27,583 bases of DNA from the NCBI GenBank assembly GCA_041749015.1, contig JBGTCD010000136.1, positions 1 to 27,583 on the forward strand, in the 5' to 3' direction. Below the pieces are notes generated by a model that worked only from the letters and a program-made list of their open reading frames with translations, ran no database searches and was not told where the DNA came from. Shown in pieces: positions 6,793 to 14,566 of this stretch; position 1 is the stretch's first letter, and the number at the start of each line of letters is the position of its first letter. The DNA is from JBGTCD01 sp041749015. Its GTDB lineage: Bacteria; Bacteroidota; Bacteroidia; Cytophagales; Cyclobacteriaceae. A program made the position numbers and the translations under genes.

Positions 6793-7356
6793 ATGCAAGG
6801 ACCAATTACCACCAAAACAAAAGTCTTTATCACCGGCATTATTACCTTGTTTATTTTTGGGGTGCTTTTGTGGGAGTATTTTAATGGTGGTGTTCCCAGC
6901 CATCATATGCTTCACGATGAAGAACTCCCTGCAATTTCCAATTGGTGGGGTGGGCTTCTGCTTCCTGTTCTTACCTGGGTGCTCCTGGGCAGGATAGAAA
7001 AGAGACTCAAGAAAAAAGCCAAAGAATCGGTTCAATCCAAAAGTCCAATCCCCAAAGTATTGGTGATTTTCACCATTGGCCTAATCTTTGGGATCTTAAT
7101 CGCAGTGTCTTTTGTCAATGACTACAATTTCATCCTGGATTATGTGCTTTACGCCATTTTAGTACTTAGTCTGTTGGTCCCAATATTTTACGCCGAGTTT
7201 ATTTTGGGCTTTGTTCTGGGCATGACGATTACCTTAGGAGCGATATTGCCCACCATCTTTATATTAATAATGGCATCTCTTGGGTTTTTGATTTACAGAT
7301 TTATCAGACCATTAATTCTTAGATTAACAGGCCTTTTCAGTAATAACCCATCCTGA
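6793..7356 (+). CDS. Polytopic membrane protein, unknown function
   Basis: This 187-residue protein has about five or six hydrophobic helices, roughly at 11-29, 51-67, 88-107, 112-133 and 135-170 (the last probably two helices). A basic cytoplasmic loop (RIEKRLKKKAKESVQSKSP, 67-85) separates helices two and three. A histidine-containing loop (PSHHMLHDEE, 35-44) lies between the first two; it might bind a metal, but that is speculation. I do not recognise a family. The gene follows the DUF6157 gene by four bases. Confidence 0.65.
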   Translation: MQGPITTKTKVFITGIITLFIFGVLLWEYFNGGVPSHHMLHDEELPAISNWWGGLLLPVLTWVLLGRIEKRLKKKAKESVQSKSPIPKVLVIFTIGLIFGILIAVSFVNDYNFILDYVLYAILVLSLLVPIFYAEFILGFVLGMTITLGAILPTIFILIMASLGFLIYRFIRPLILRLTGLFSNNPS

Positions 7357-7444
7357 GCCTAAGCCGCCAGCCAAACCTATTACAACCATCTGCTATTATT
7401 TTGTGTCTAAGAGGCATGTACAGTTTAATTAAATAGTGGATGCT

Positions 7445-8692
7445 ATGCGTATATTAATATTAACTCAATTCAAAAAGCTAATAGGAGGTATTGAGTACTT
7501 TAAAATTTTAAGTCAGATCTTTATTTTACTTTTTATTCTGACAAGTTGCGGTGATGATGTTGGTGATCCTTCACCCTCAGATATGGCATTTGGCCTGTTT
7601 TCGGGTCGGGCATCAGATGGGGGATCAGAAGGGGCATCACCAGGTGGACAGGGCAACGGTGGAAATCCAAATGAGGCAGGAGTGCTTACCGCTGGAGAAT
7701 GGAATGATCTTGACAATTGGATGTTTTGGGAAACAATAATCGGTAAAGAAGAATTTAAGTCCATGCCGTCCTATTGGTCTTTTTATAACAATAATAGAAT
7801 AAGCGTAAATATTGTTGGAACAGATTCAAACCCAATTGCAGACGCCATAGTAAAATTAAAAAGGGGCGGAACTACGATCTTTAGTGCAAGAACAGATAAT
7901 CATGGAAATGCAGAATTATGGGCTGACATCTATCAAAACACCTCGAATATTGATTTCTCAAACCTTTCCATTGACATTAATAATGGGACAAGTATTATTT
8001 CAAATGTAAAATCCTATAAAGATGGAATAAACAATGTTGTTTTATTTCCTACCACTGTGGCCAATAAAATCGATTTATCTTTTGTGGTCGATGCCACCGG
8101 CTCAATGGGTGACGAGTTAGAATATTTAAAAGTAGAATTAATTGATGTTATTTCGAGAGTAAAGAATGCAAATCCAAATTCTTTGATTTCAACCTCTTCG
8201 GTTTTTTATCGGGACGAAGGTGATGAGTATGTTACAAGAACTTCAAATTTCACAAATGATTTTAACCTCACTATAAATTTCATCAAAAACCAAAGTGCAG
8301 AAGGTGGTGGTGACTATCCGGAAGCAGTACATTCGGCATTGGATGAAGCCGTAAATAAACTTCAATGGTCATCAAATGCAAAAACAAGAATTTTGTTTTT
8401 GATACTAGATGCCCCGCCACATCACAATAATTCCGTAATTAGCAGCATTCAAACATCAATCCTAAAGGCTTCTGAAAAAGGCATTAAAATAATCCCGATA
8501 ACAGCAAGCGGAATTGATAAAAATACGGAATTTTTAATGAGGTTCCTGTCAATTAGCACAAATGGGACCTATGTATTTATTACAGACCATAGCGGAATTG
8601 GCGATAGTCATTTAGAACCAACGGTAGGGGAATACGAGGTTGAGTTTTTGAATGATCTTATGGTTAGGCTAATCAATAAGTATGCAGAATAA
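7445..8692 (+). CDS. VWA-domain lipoprotein
   Basis: This surface or periplasmic lipoprotein has a von Willebrand A domain. Counting from an upstream GTG at 7436, the lipobox is LTSC with Cys38, followed by GDDVGD. A Gly/Ser/Pro-rich linker (54-83) precedes a carboxypeptidase-regulatory-like beta domain (about 121-200) and the VWA domain (212-415), whose MIDAS begins DATGSM (219-224) and later has LFLILDAPPHH. VWA domains bind protein ligands through a metal ion. I chose ATG 7445; GTG 7436 is possible. AGGAGGT lies further inside, upstream of an ATT codon that would give a more ordinary 20-residue signal peptide. The gene is notably AT-rich. Confidence 0.82.
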   Translation: MRILILTQFKKLIGGIEYFKILSQIFILLFILTSCGDDVGDPSPSDMAFGLFSGRASDGGSEGASPGGQGNGGNPNEAGVLTAGEWNDLDNWMFWETIIGKEEFKSMPSYWSFYNNNRISVNIVGTDSNPIADAIVKLKRGGTTIFSARTDNHGNAELWADIYQNTSNIDFSNLSIDINNGTSIISNVKSYKDGINNVVLFPTTVANKIDLSFVVDATGSMGDELEYLKVELIDVISRVKNANPNSLISTSSVFYRDEGDEYVTRTSNFTNDFNLTINFIKNQSAEGGGDYPEAVHSALDEAVNKLQWSSNAKTRILFLILDAPPHHNNSVISSIQTSILKASEKGIKIIPITASGIDKNTEFLMRFLSISTNGTYVFITDHSGIGDSHLEPTVGEYEVEFLNDLMVRLINKYAE

Positions 8693-8800
8693 AAAACCCT
8701 TGCAAAGCAGCTATGGTAAACCACCTATTTTGAGAATAATACCATTTGTTTTTACAAACAAAAAATGTGTTGAAAGCATTACTTAGATAAGACTAGAACT

Positions 8801-9199
8801 ATGAAAAAGCTTATTAGTTGGCCACTTGCCCTCGTATTTATTTTGTTATTTGCGAGTTGTGAAAAAGACGACGAATGGAATCTATCCTCATTGGTAAAAA
8901 GGCAATGGATTGAATCACATAAAGAAAATACACCAGAGGGAATTCAAATTTACAGAACCGGTACTTTTGAAGATTTCCCGCCAAGCTGGTACAGACAAGT
9001 TTTTTATTTCGATGATAACAATGAATGTGAATATCGAGTATTAGCGCCTCATGATGGGCATTATATGGCGAAGGGTAGTTGGGATTACAATGAAGAATCC
9101 AAAGTTATTAGAATTTATAATTCAGATTCTGAGGAAATCTTTGAATTAACGATTGTTGAGCTAAGGAAAAATGTTTTAAAATTGAAAGAAGAAAAATAA
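8801..9199 (+). CDS. Small lipocalin-like lipoprotein
   Basis: This 132-residue protein has a short signal peptide and lipobox FASC with Cys20, followed by EKDDE, an acidic stretch resembling the Bacteroidota surface-export signal. The mature part is beta-rich, with a Trp near the start of the domain (RQWIESHKE) and strands such as QVFYFDDNNECEYRVL, GSWDYNEESKVIRIYN and FELTIVEL. This resembles the lipocalin-like lipoproteins common in Bacteroidota, but no ligand is predictable. AT-rich composition and position link it loosely to the preceding VWA lipoprotein gene; 108 bp separate them. Confidence 0.68.
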   Translation: MKKLISWPLALVFILLFASCEKDDEWNLSSLVKRQWIESHKENTPEGIQIYRTGTFEDFPPSWYRQVFYFDDNNECEYRVLAPHDGHYMAKGSWDYNEESKVIRIYNSDSEEIFELTIVELRKNVLKLKEEK

Positions 9200-9268
9200 T
9201 TACTTCGGCTAAAGAAATTAAGATTGACCTTGTCTTGGTATGGATCTCGGGTACTGCTACTAGTGCCT

Positions 9269-9484
9269 TCATTTTATAGATAAAGCACCACTTGGGCATT
9301 TTTCGATGGTTTCCATAATATCACTGGTGCTTCCCTTGTCCATCTGGATCCAGGGGCTTTGCTGAGGGTTAAAGACTGGCTTGAGATTCCTGACACAATT
9401 CCCTGAATGGATGCATTTACCGGATTGCCAAATTACTGTGACCTCTCCATTGGTATATTCTTTGGTAATATTTTTCTTGTCCAT
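9269..9484 (-). CDS. yjdI: YjdI-like Fe-S cluster protein
   Basis: This 71-residue protein is of the Fer4_19 (DUF1271) type. It shows the family pattern C24-I-H26-S-G-N-C30, then VFNP, PWI and EKCPSGAL with C63. With three Cys and one His available, the likely ligand set is C24, H26 or another residue, C30 and C63, holding a single Fe-S cluster. The biological role is not established to my knowledge. It lies 11 bp downstream of a YjdJ-like acetyltransferase gene; E. coli yjdI and yjdJ are likewise neighbours, which supports both calls. Confidence 0.8.
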   Translation of the reverse strand: MDKKNITKEYTNGEVTVIWQSGKCIHSGNCVRNLKPVFNPQQSPWIQMDKGSTSDIMETIEKCPSGALSIK

Positions 9485-9495
9485 GATAGAAATTT

Positions 9496-9795
9496 TTAGT
9501 TCAAAACATCCTGGTACTCAGGGGTCTTTTTAAATACTGATTTTGCAAATGGACAGAGGGACATTATCCTGATGCCCTTTTTTCTGGCCATTATTACCGC
9601 CTGATGCACTAATTTGGCGCCTACTCCCTGGCCCCTGAGCTGGTCCGACACCTCAGTATGATCGATGATGATCAGGCCTTCACCGGCTTTACTATAGGTC
9701 ATTTCAGCTTGCTTTTCACCATCCAGTTCTATGAAAAAGGCCCCTTTGGTGATTGAAGCTTCATGCTTTATTTGATAGAGCTCTTGACTTTTCAT
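9496..9795 (-). CDS. yjdJ: YjdJ-like small GNAT acetyltransferase
   Basis: This 99-residue minimal GNAT protein is of the Acetyltransf_CG type. It has IDHTEV (44-49), the acetyl-CoA pyrophosphate loop RGQGVGAKL (54-62) and the family mark LCPFAKSVF (80-88). It is about half the size of ordinary GNAT enzymes, as expected for this family. The acceptor substrate is unknown. It is first in a two-gene minus-strand operon with the Fe-S protein gene downstream, a conserved pairing that suggests a joint function. Confidence 0.83.
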   Translation of the reverse strand: MKSQELYQIKHEASITKGAFFIELDGEKQAEMTYSKAGEGLIIIDHTEVSDQLRGQGVGAKLVHQAVIMARKKGIRIMSLCPFAKSVFKKTPEYQDVLN

Positions 9796-9881
9796 GTTTC
9801 TAATATCATAATTTTTGATAATATTTCAACGAACCCTAAACTTTTAGTTTTATTGATCCGCAACCGCACATCCTAATAATT

Positions 9882-10889
9882 TTAATCCGAAGGATTTAAA
9901 TAATCATCCAATAACTGCTCAGGATCGGTATGGGATTGGTCAGAAAGCCTTTTGCCTTTTACGATATCGTAAAGCCACCAGGATTCGTCTTTACGCGCAA
10001 AGCCAAAGCCATCAGTGTAAACGGTTACTTCATCATATTCTGCCTGGATTGTCATTTTTCCATCAAAGTACAAGCCTGCTTTCCCGTTATTCCAAACATA
10101 GTAAAATTCATCCCATGGTTCATGCTGCCTAATGGAATCATATTTAGCCGGGATTACGATATAACTGTGTTTGTATGAAAGATGGTATAATCCCCATTTC
10201 CCGGTTTTCTTATGACGGCCTTTTACCAATTCATACTCACCGTCATCCATAAAAATCACCTGATTTAAATTGTATTGCCTCTTTATGGCTGACAGTTCCT
10301 CAATAAACTCAAAATTATAATCTACAAGGGGCACCTCCTCCCTGGTTTTATAAGTGGCCGGTTCTATATCTACAACCTTGTTTGGCTGAAACAAGGTCAC
10401 CAGGCCCCATAAACCATGATAATGGATGTAGATTCTGGGAAATTCATCATCCACCATATCCAAAAACTCCAGGTAATCATATCTAAAATAAGGCCGAACC
10501 TTATCAAAACCGATAAACAGAAATCCATACCAGCCTTTTTTATCTTTGGCTATAGTAACCTGACCATCCCAATACTCATCCCTAGGGAAATCAATTTGGG
10601 CGTACCCTTTTTTATGTAATGGTTGCCCATCATCACCGCATAAAACCCAGAGACCTTTTTTGTTTTTCAACTGAAATGGGAAATTAAAATACAGGAAGTT
10701 ATTTTCATCATTGAAGAGGATATCAGTGGCCTTATTGGCAACCAGAAATTTTGAGAGAATTTCAGGCGGAGTGTCCTGGTAAATCTCATGTTCCTCTCCT
10801 GTGTCAGGATCAAGAAAGATTTGTCCGTGTACAGGGCCGGACAGTAAAATCAAGGTAGTCAATACAAAGACAATACGGATAAAGCTCAT
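9882..10889 (-). CDS. Secreted WG-repeat-like protein
   Basis: This protein of about 335 residues has a Sec signal peptide (MSFIRIVFVLTTLILLSGPVHG). I start it at ATG 10889 because the reading frame upstream, open to 10982, would bury that signal behind 31 residues. The body contains recurring Trp/Gly units of WG-repeat form: KKGWYGFL, YHGLWGLV, KTGKWGLYHL and NNGKAGLYF, each followed by strand and Tyr/Asp-rich segments. Such repeats build beta structures of unclear function, often in exported Bacteroidota proteins. It is likely periplasmic or surface located and monocistronic, divergent from the TPP-controlled receptor gene. Confidence 0.7.
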   Translation of the reverse strand: MSFIRIVFVLTTLILLSGPVHGQIFLDPDTGEEHEIYQDTPPEILSKFLVANKATDILFNDENNFLYFNFPFQLKNKKGLWVLCGDDGQPLHKKGYAQIDFPRDEYWDGQVTIAKDKKGWYGFLFIGFDKVRPYFRYDYLEFLDMVDDEFPRIYIHYHGLWGLVTLFQPNKVVDIEPATYKTREEVPLVDYNFEFIEELSAIKRQYNLNQVIFMDDGEYELVKGRHKKTGKWGLYHLSYKHSYIVIPAKYDSIRQHEPWDEFYYVWNNGKAGLYFDGKMTIQAEYDEVTVYTDGFGFARKDESWWLYDIVKGKRLSDQSHTDPEQLLDDYLNPSD

Positions 10890-10993
10890 ATTAAAATCAA
10901 ATTTTGTAGAAGGTGCCAATATATATAGCACCATCTGAATATCATAACAATCTTTTAACCTAAATTTCCCCTGCAATGGCAATCCTCAGCCCA

Positions 10994-11025
10994 TTTGCCT
11001 CCTCCCTTCTTATTGATTACCTTTG
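10994..11025 (+). promoter_or_regulatory. Consensus Bacteroidota promoter for the TPP-controlled receptor
   Basis: The -33 element TTTG (10994-10997) lies exactly 20 bp before the -7 element TACCTTTG (11018-11025). Both match the Bacteroidota sigma-A consensus TTTG-N19-21-TAnnTTTG. The start site would fall around 11031, so the transcript begins almost directly with the riboswitch aptamer. Confidence 0.78.
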
Positions 11026-11031
11026 CCATCA

Positions 11032-11131
11032 ATTAGGGGTGCCTTATAATATAAGGGCTGAGATTATACCCAGTGTTCCCATTGACAACGGGAACGGAAC
11101 CTGATCCAGGTAATGCTGGCGGAGGGACAAT
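11032..11131 (+). promoter_or_regulatory. TPP riboswitch (THI element)
   Basis: The conserved THI-box blocks occur in order: GGGGTGCC (11036-11043), a P3 hairpin CCTTAT/ATAAGG, GGCTGAGA, ATACCC, an optional P3a hairpin GTTCCC/GGGAAC, GAACCTGATC, CCAG-GTAATG-CTGG, and GGCGGAGGGA ending near 11127. The outer ATT/AAT pairs can close P1. Thiamine pyrophosphate binding should reduce expression of the TonB-dependent receptor starting at 11186. It is on the sense strand, between a consensus promoter and the receptor. Confidence 0.95.
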
Positions 11132-11135
11132 AAAT

Positions 11136-11156
11136 CGGGGAGTTCCCCTTTCCCCG
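11136..11156 (+). promoter_or_regulatory. Probable riboswitch expression platform
   Basis: CGGGGA (11136-11141) can pair with TCCCCG (11151-11156). Its GGGGA can alternatively pair with the nearer TCCCC (11144-11148), and the C-runs could compete for GGGG at the 5' side of the aptamer. No T-run follows, so this is not a standard intrinsic terminator. The start codon is 29 bp further on, so control may be translational or act through another termination route. Confidence 0.4.
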
Positions 11157-11185
11157 AATGTTTAACAAGTAAAAGTATAACCAAC

Positions 11186-13624
11186 ATGAAAAGCATGATT
11201 GCAGGGCTGCTGTTGATAGGCACAGCCCTAGGTGCCCTGGCACAAGGCCAGATTACCGGTGCTGTACTGGACGGGGAAGATGAAACCCCCCTGGCAGGCG
11301 CTACCGTCATTTTGAAAGAAACCAACCAAAGCACTATTACTGATGCCATGGGAAGGTTCACCATTACCGGAGTGCAGTTTGGCACCTACCAAGTGGCCGT
11401 GTCCTATTCCGGATTTTCAAGCAAAGTCCAAACGATCAACCATGCATCGGATGGAGAGGTTGTGACGATTTTACTGGAGCGGAAGATCCGAATGGGTGAT
11501 GAGGTGGTGGTATCTGCCACCCGGGCCACGGAAAAAACACCGATTACCTTTTCAACCATCGAAAGAAAAACCATGGAAAAGCAGAACCTGGGCCAGGACC
11601 TGCCCTTTCTGCTCAATCAGTCTACCGGGGTGGTAGCCACCTCTGATGCCGGAGCCGGTGTAGGTTATACGGGCATCCGCATCCGGGGTACCGACACCCG
11701 TGGGATCAACGTGACCGTCAACGGCATCCCACTTAATGATTCTGAATCCCATGGGGTATTTTTTGTGAATATGCCTGATTTTGCATCCTCGGTGGATAAT
11801 ATCCAGATACAAAGGGGCGTAGGTACCTCTACCAATGGTGCCGGGGCTTTTGGGGCTACCATCAACATCCAGACCGAAACCTTTAATCCTGAGCCGTATG
11901 CAGAAGTCAGTAATTCTGCGGGCTCCTTTAATACCAGGAAGCATACCGTAAGGATGGGGACCGGCCTGATCAACGACAAGTTTACCGTGGATGCCAGGCT
12001 CTCCAGAATCTACTCGGATGGATACCTTGACAGGGCCTTTACAGACCTGAGTTCCTGGTTTGTTTCAGCAGGATATTATGGTAAAAGTACCCTGGTAAAA
12101 CTTAATGTCTTTTCAGGCAAAGAGCAGACCTACCAATCATGGTGGGGTACCCCAGAGGCCCGCATCAATAATGATGTGGAAGGCATGATTGAGCATGTGG
12201 CCAACAACGGCCTATCCAGAGAGGACTCCCTCAATTTGCTATCCTCAGGCCGCACTTATAATTATTACCTGTATGATAATGAAACGGATAATTATCAGCA
12301 GGATCACTACCAGCTGATTTTTGCTCAGGATATTGGCCAAAAAATGACCCTGAATGCGGCATTACATTTTACCCATGGCGAAGGGTTCTTTGAGCAGTAT
12401 CGGGGCAACGACGACCTTAGCAATTATAACCTGCCGCCGGTAGTCATCGGCAACGATTCCATATTCGGTACCGACCTGATCAGGAGGCGGTGGCTTGATA
12501 ACGACTTCTACGGCACTACCTACAGCCTCAACTACCGACCTAATCCCAACTGGGACGTCATTGTGGGTGGCGGGTGGAACGAGTATGTCGGTGACCATTT
12601 TGGGGAGGTCATTTGGGCAAGGTTTGCCTCCACCTCCAATATCCGCGACCAGTATTATTTTAACCTAGGCAAAAAGCAGGATTTCAACAATTTTGTTAAA
12701 GCCACCTGGCTGGCACTGCCCAGGCTCAGGATATTTGGTGATCTTCAGCTCCGCACCATCAATTATACCAACACGGGTACCGATAATGACCTGTCATTGA
12801 TTGATGTCAATACGGACTTTGCCTTTTTCAATCCCAAGGCAGGGTTCAATTATACCCTCAACCCTGATGCTGCAATTTATGCCTCCTATGGCATCGCCAA
12901 CCGGGAGCCCATTCGAAGGGATTTTATTGACACGCCTCTGGAAGGGGGCCCGCGGCATGAGACTTTGCAAAATATAGAGGCTGGTATCCGGGGCAAGGTG
13001 GATAAAATTCAGTTTTCGGCAAATGCATTTTATATGAGATACCGTGACCAACTGGTGATGACCGGGGAGCTCAATGATGTAGGGGCGCCTATAAGAACCA
13101 ATGTGTCTGATAGCTACCGGGCGGGGGTCGAGGCAGAGAGTACCATGCCCCTGGGCAGTAGGTTTTTCTGGACGGGTAATGCCAGTATCAGTCAAAACCG
13201 GATCCGGTCTTTCCGTGAATTTCTGTATGGAGAGGAGGTGGTAGTCATCAACCACAGGAATACCGACATTTCTTTTTCCCCACCAGTGGTAGCCAACTCG
13301 GTTTTTTCCTGGATGCCGGTGAAGGGTGCTGAGGTCACCTTATTGACCAAATATGTAAGCAGGCAATTTCTGGATAATACCTCCAATGCCGGGAGGGCCA
13401 TCCCCTCCTTTTTTGTCAACGACCTCAGGCTGATTTATGACCTGGATGTGCCCTGGGCCAAAACCGTGCGATTCAATCTATTGATAAATAACATCCTGAA
13501 TGAAAAGTACGTCTCCAACGGCTATACCTTTGGCTACCTCTGGGGCGAAACCGAGATCAGGGAAAACTTTTTCTATCCACAGGCAGGGCGGCATTTTCTG
13601 GCAGGGATTACCATTGGCATTTAA
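11186..13624 (+). CDS. TonB-dependent receptor, probable thiamine uptake
   Basis: This 812-residue outer-membrane receptor has a signal peptide (about 1-19, ending ALA). A carboxypeptidase-regulatory-like domain follows (22-98), then DEVVVSATR (105-113), a plug (about 115-235, with GIRIRGTDTRGINVTVNGIPLND and a VGTSTNGAGAFGATINI end) and a 22-strand barrel to the C-terminus. It imports a ligand across the outer membrane using TonB-ExbBD energy. The TPP riboswitch directly upstream makes thiamine or a phosphorylated or precursor form the likely cargo. It is the only gene before a new promoter at 13628, so no inner-membrane partner is co-transcribed here. The family call is secure; the substrate is inferred. 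Confidence 0.93.
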   Translation: MKSMIAGLLLIGTALGALAQGQITGAVLDGEDETPLAGATVILKETNQSTITDAMGRFTITGVQFGTYQVAVSYSGFSSKVQTINHASDGEVVTILLERKIRMGDEVVVSATRATEKTPITFSTIERKTMEKQNLGQDLPFLLNQSTGVVATSDAGAGVGYTGIRIRGTDTRGINVTVNGIPLNDSESHGVFFVNMPDFASSVDNIQIQRGVGTSTNGAGAFGATINIQTETFNPEPYAEVSNSAGSFNTRKHTVRMGTGLINDKFTVDARLSRIYSDGYLDRAFTDLSSWFVSAGYYGKSTLVKLNVFSGKEQTYQSWWGTPEARINNDVEGMIEHVANNGLSREDSLNLLSSGRTYNYYLYDNETDNYQQDHYQLIFAQDIGQKMTLNAALHFTHGEGFFEQYRGNDDLSNYNLPPVVIGNDSIFGTDLIRRRWLDNDFYGTTYSLNYRPNPNWDVIVGGGWNEYVGDHFGEVIWARFASTSNIRDQYYFNLGKKQDFNNFVKATWLALPRLRIFGDLQLRTINYTNTGTDNDLSLIDVNTDFAFFNPKAGFNYTLNPDAAIYASYGIANREPIRRDFIDTPLEGGPRHETLQNIEAGIRGKVDKIQFSANAFYMRYRDQLVMTGELNDVGAPIRTNVSDSYRAGVEAESTMPLGSRFFWTGNASISQNRIRSFREFLYGEEVVVINHRNTDISFSPPVVANSVFSWMPVKGAEVTLLTKYVSRQFLDNTSNAGRAIPSFFVNDLRLIYDLDVPWAKTVRFNLLINNILNEKYVSNGYTFGYLWGETEIRENFFYPQAGRHFLAGITIGI

Positions 13625-13627
13625 TCA

Positions 13628-13659
13628 TTTGTAATGTAGGCGCACAGAGCGTATTTTTG
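13628..13659 (+). promoter_or_regulatory. Consensus promoter for ubiA-purN
   Basis: TTTG (13628-13631), a 20-bp spacer and TATTTTTG (13652-13659) match TTTG-N20-TAnnTTTG fully. The expected start site is near 13666, about ten bases before the ATG at 13676. The promoter separates the prenyltransferase/purine genes from the upstream receptor. Confidence 0.68.
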
Positions 13660-13675
13660 GTTAAAATTCGCTCTG
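13645..13675. promoter_or_regulatory. Perfect inverted repeat around the ubiA -7 box
   Basis: CAGAGCG (13645-13651) and CGCTCTG (13669-13675) are perfect 7-bp inverted arms, 17 bp apart, enclosing the -7 box and abutting the start codon. Since the predicted start site lies inside the loop, a DNA operator fits better than an RNA hairpin for the ubiA message. It could also fold in read-through RNA from the receptor gene. Confidence 0.35.
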
Positions 13676-14566
13676 ATGCCCTACCAACAATCCCAAAAAC
13701 CCAGGAATTTCTCTTTGAGTGGGTTATTCAGATTGGCAAGGGTGCAAAATCTGCTCATCATAGCCTTTACTCAATATCTGGTAGCGGTATTTCTGACAGG
13801 TGCGCATGGCACTCTGGTTGATTATTTGACGGATTACCGCCTGGCACTGCTGGTGCTTTCTACCCTACTGATTGCTGCTGCAGGGTACATGATCAATGAT
13901 TATTATGATGTAAAAATTGATCTGATCAATAAGCCAAAGCGGGTGGTGGTAGGCACGGTATTAAAGCGCCGGGTGGTGATGGTGTTTCACCTTGTATTGA
14001 ATTTTATGGGGGTGGTTCTGGGTCTGGTGGTTGGGTGGATTTTCGGACTCATTCATTTTTTTTCGGCAGGTTTGCTCTGGCTGTACAGCAATCAACTCAA
14101 AAGAATAGCCCTGATTGGTAATTTGTCCATAGCATTGCTGACGGGTCTTTCGGTGTTGCTGGTGGGGATTTTATATCAATCTGACGAGGTTTTGATCCTG
14201 GCCTATTCCTTATTTGCTTTTTACTTTACCCTGGTAAGGGAGGTGGTTAAGGACCTTCAGGATGTAAAGGGCGACCTGTATTTTGGGTGTCGCACCTTAC
14301 CCATAGTTTGGGGTATCCGCCGCACCAAATGGGTGGTGTACTTCCTGGTATTATTACTGGTGGTCTCCATCGCTTTGATAGTAGTTTTTTCCGGAGCCCT
14401 TCGGTTTCTTTGGATATCATTTTTTATCACCGTCCCGATTGGCATATTCCTCTATAAATTATATTGGGCTGATACCATGCAAGCTTATGGCAACCTGGGC
14501 ACACTCGTAAAAATTATTATGCTGATGGGCGTGCTGAGCATTCCCTTTTCAACTGATTCCCTATGA
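13676..14566 (+). CDS. UbiA-family prenyltransferase
   Basis: This 296-residue membrane enzyme transfers a polyprenyl group to an acceptor. It carries both Mg-diphosphate motifs of the superfamily, NDYYDVKID (74-82) and DLQDVKGD (193-200), plus NKPKRVVVG (85-93) and about eight or nine hydrophobic helices. Bacteroidota homologues are often labelled geranylgeranylglycerol-phosphate geranylgeranyltransferase, but the acceptor cannot be fixed from sequence; quinone or other lipid synthesis is possible. The stop overlaps the purN start by four bases (ATGA), indicating coupled translation, although no metabolic link with purine synthesis is obvious. Confidence 0.85.
   Translation: MPYQQSQKPRNFSLSGLFRLARVQNLLIIAFTQYLVAVFLTGAHGTLVDYLTDYRLALLVLSTLLIAAAGYMINDYYDVKIDLINKPKRVVVGTVLKRRVVMVFHLVLNFMGVVLGLVVGWIFGLIHFFSAGLLWLYSNQLKRIALIGNLSIALLTGLSVLLVGILYQSDEVLILAYSLFAFYFTLVREVVKDLQDVKGDLYFGCRTLPIVWGIRRTKWVVYFLVLLLVVSIALIVVFSGALRFLWISFFITVPIGIFLYKLYWADTMQAYGNLGTLVKIIMLMGVLSIPFSTDSL

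Noticed and set aside
10890..10982. Upstream start for the WG-repeat-like protein
   Set aside because: It would place 31 residues in front of a clear signal peptide.
12794..13255. 153-codon minus-strand frame inside the TonB-dependent receptor gene
   Set aside because: It is antisense to the barrel-coding region and shows no domain.
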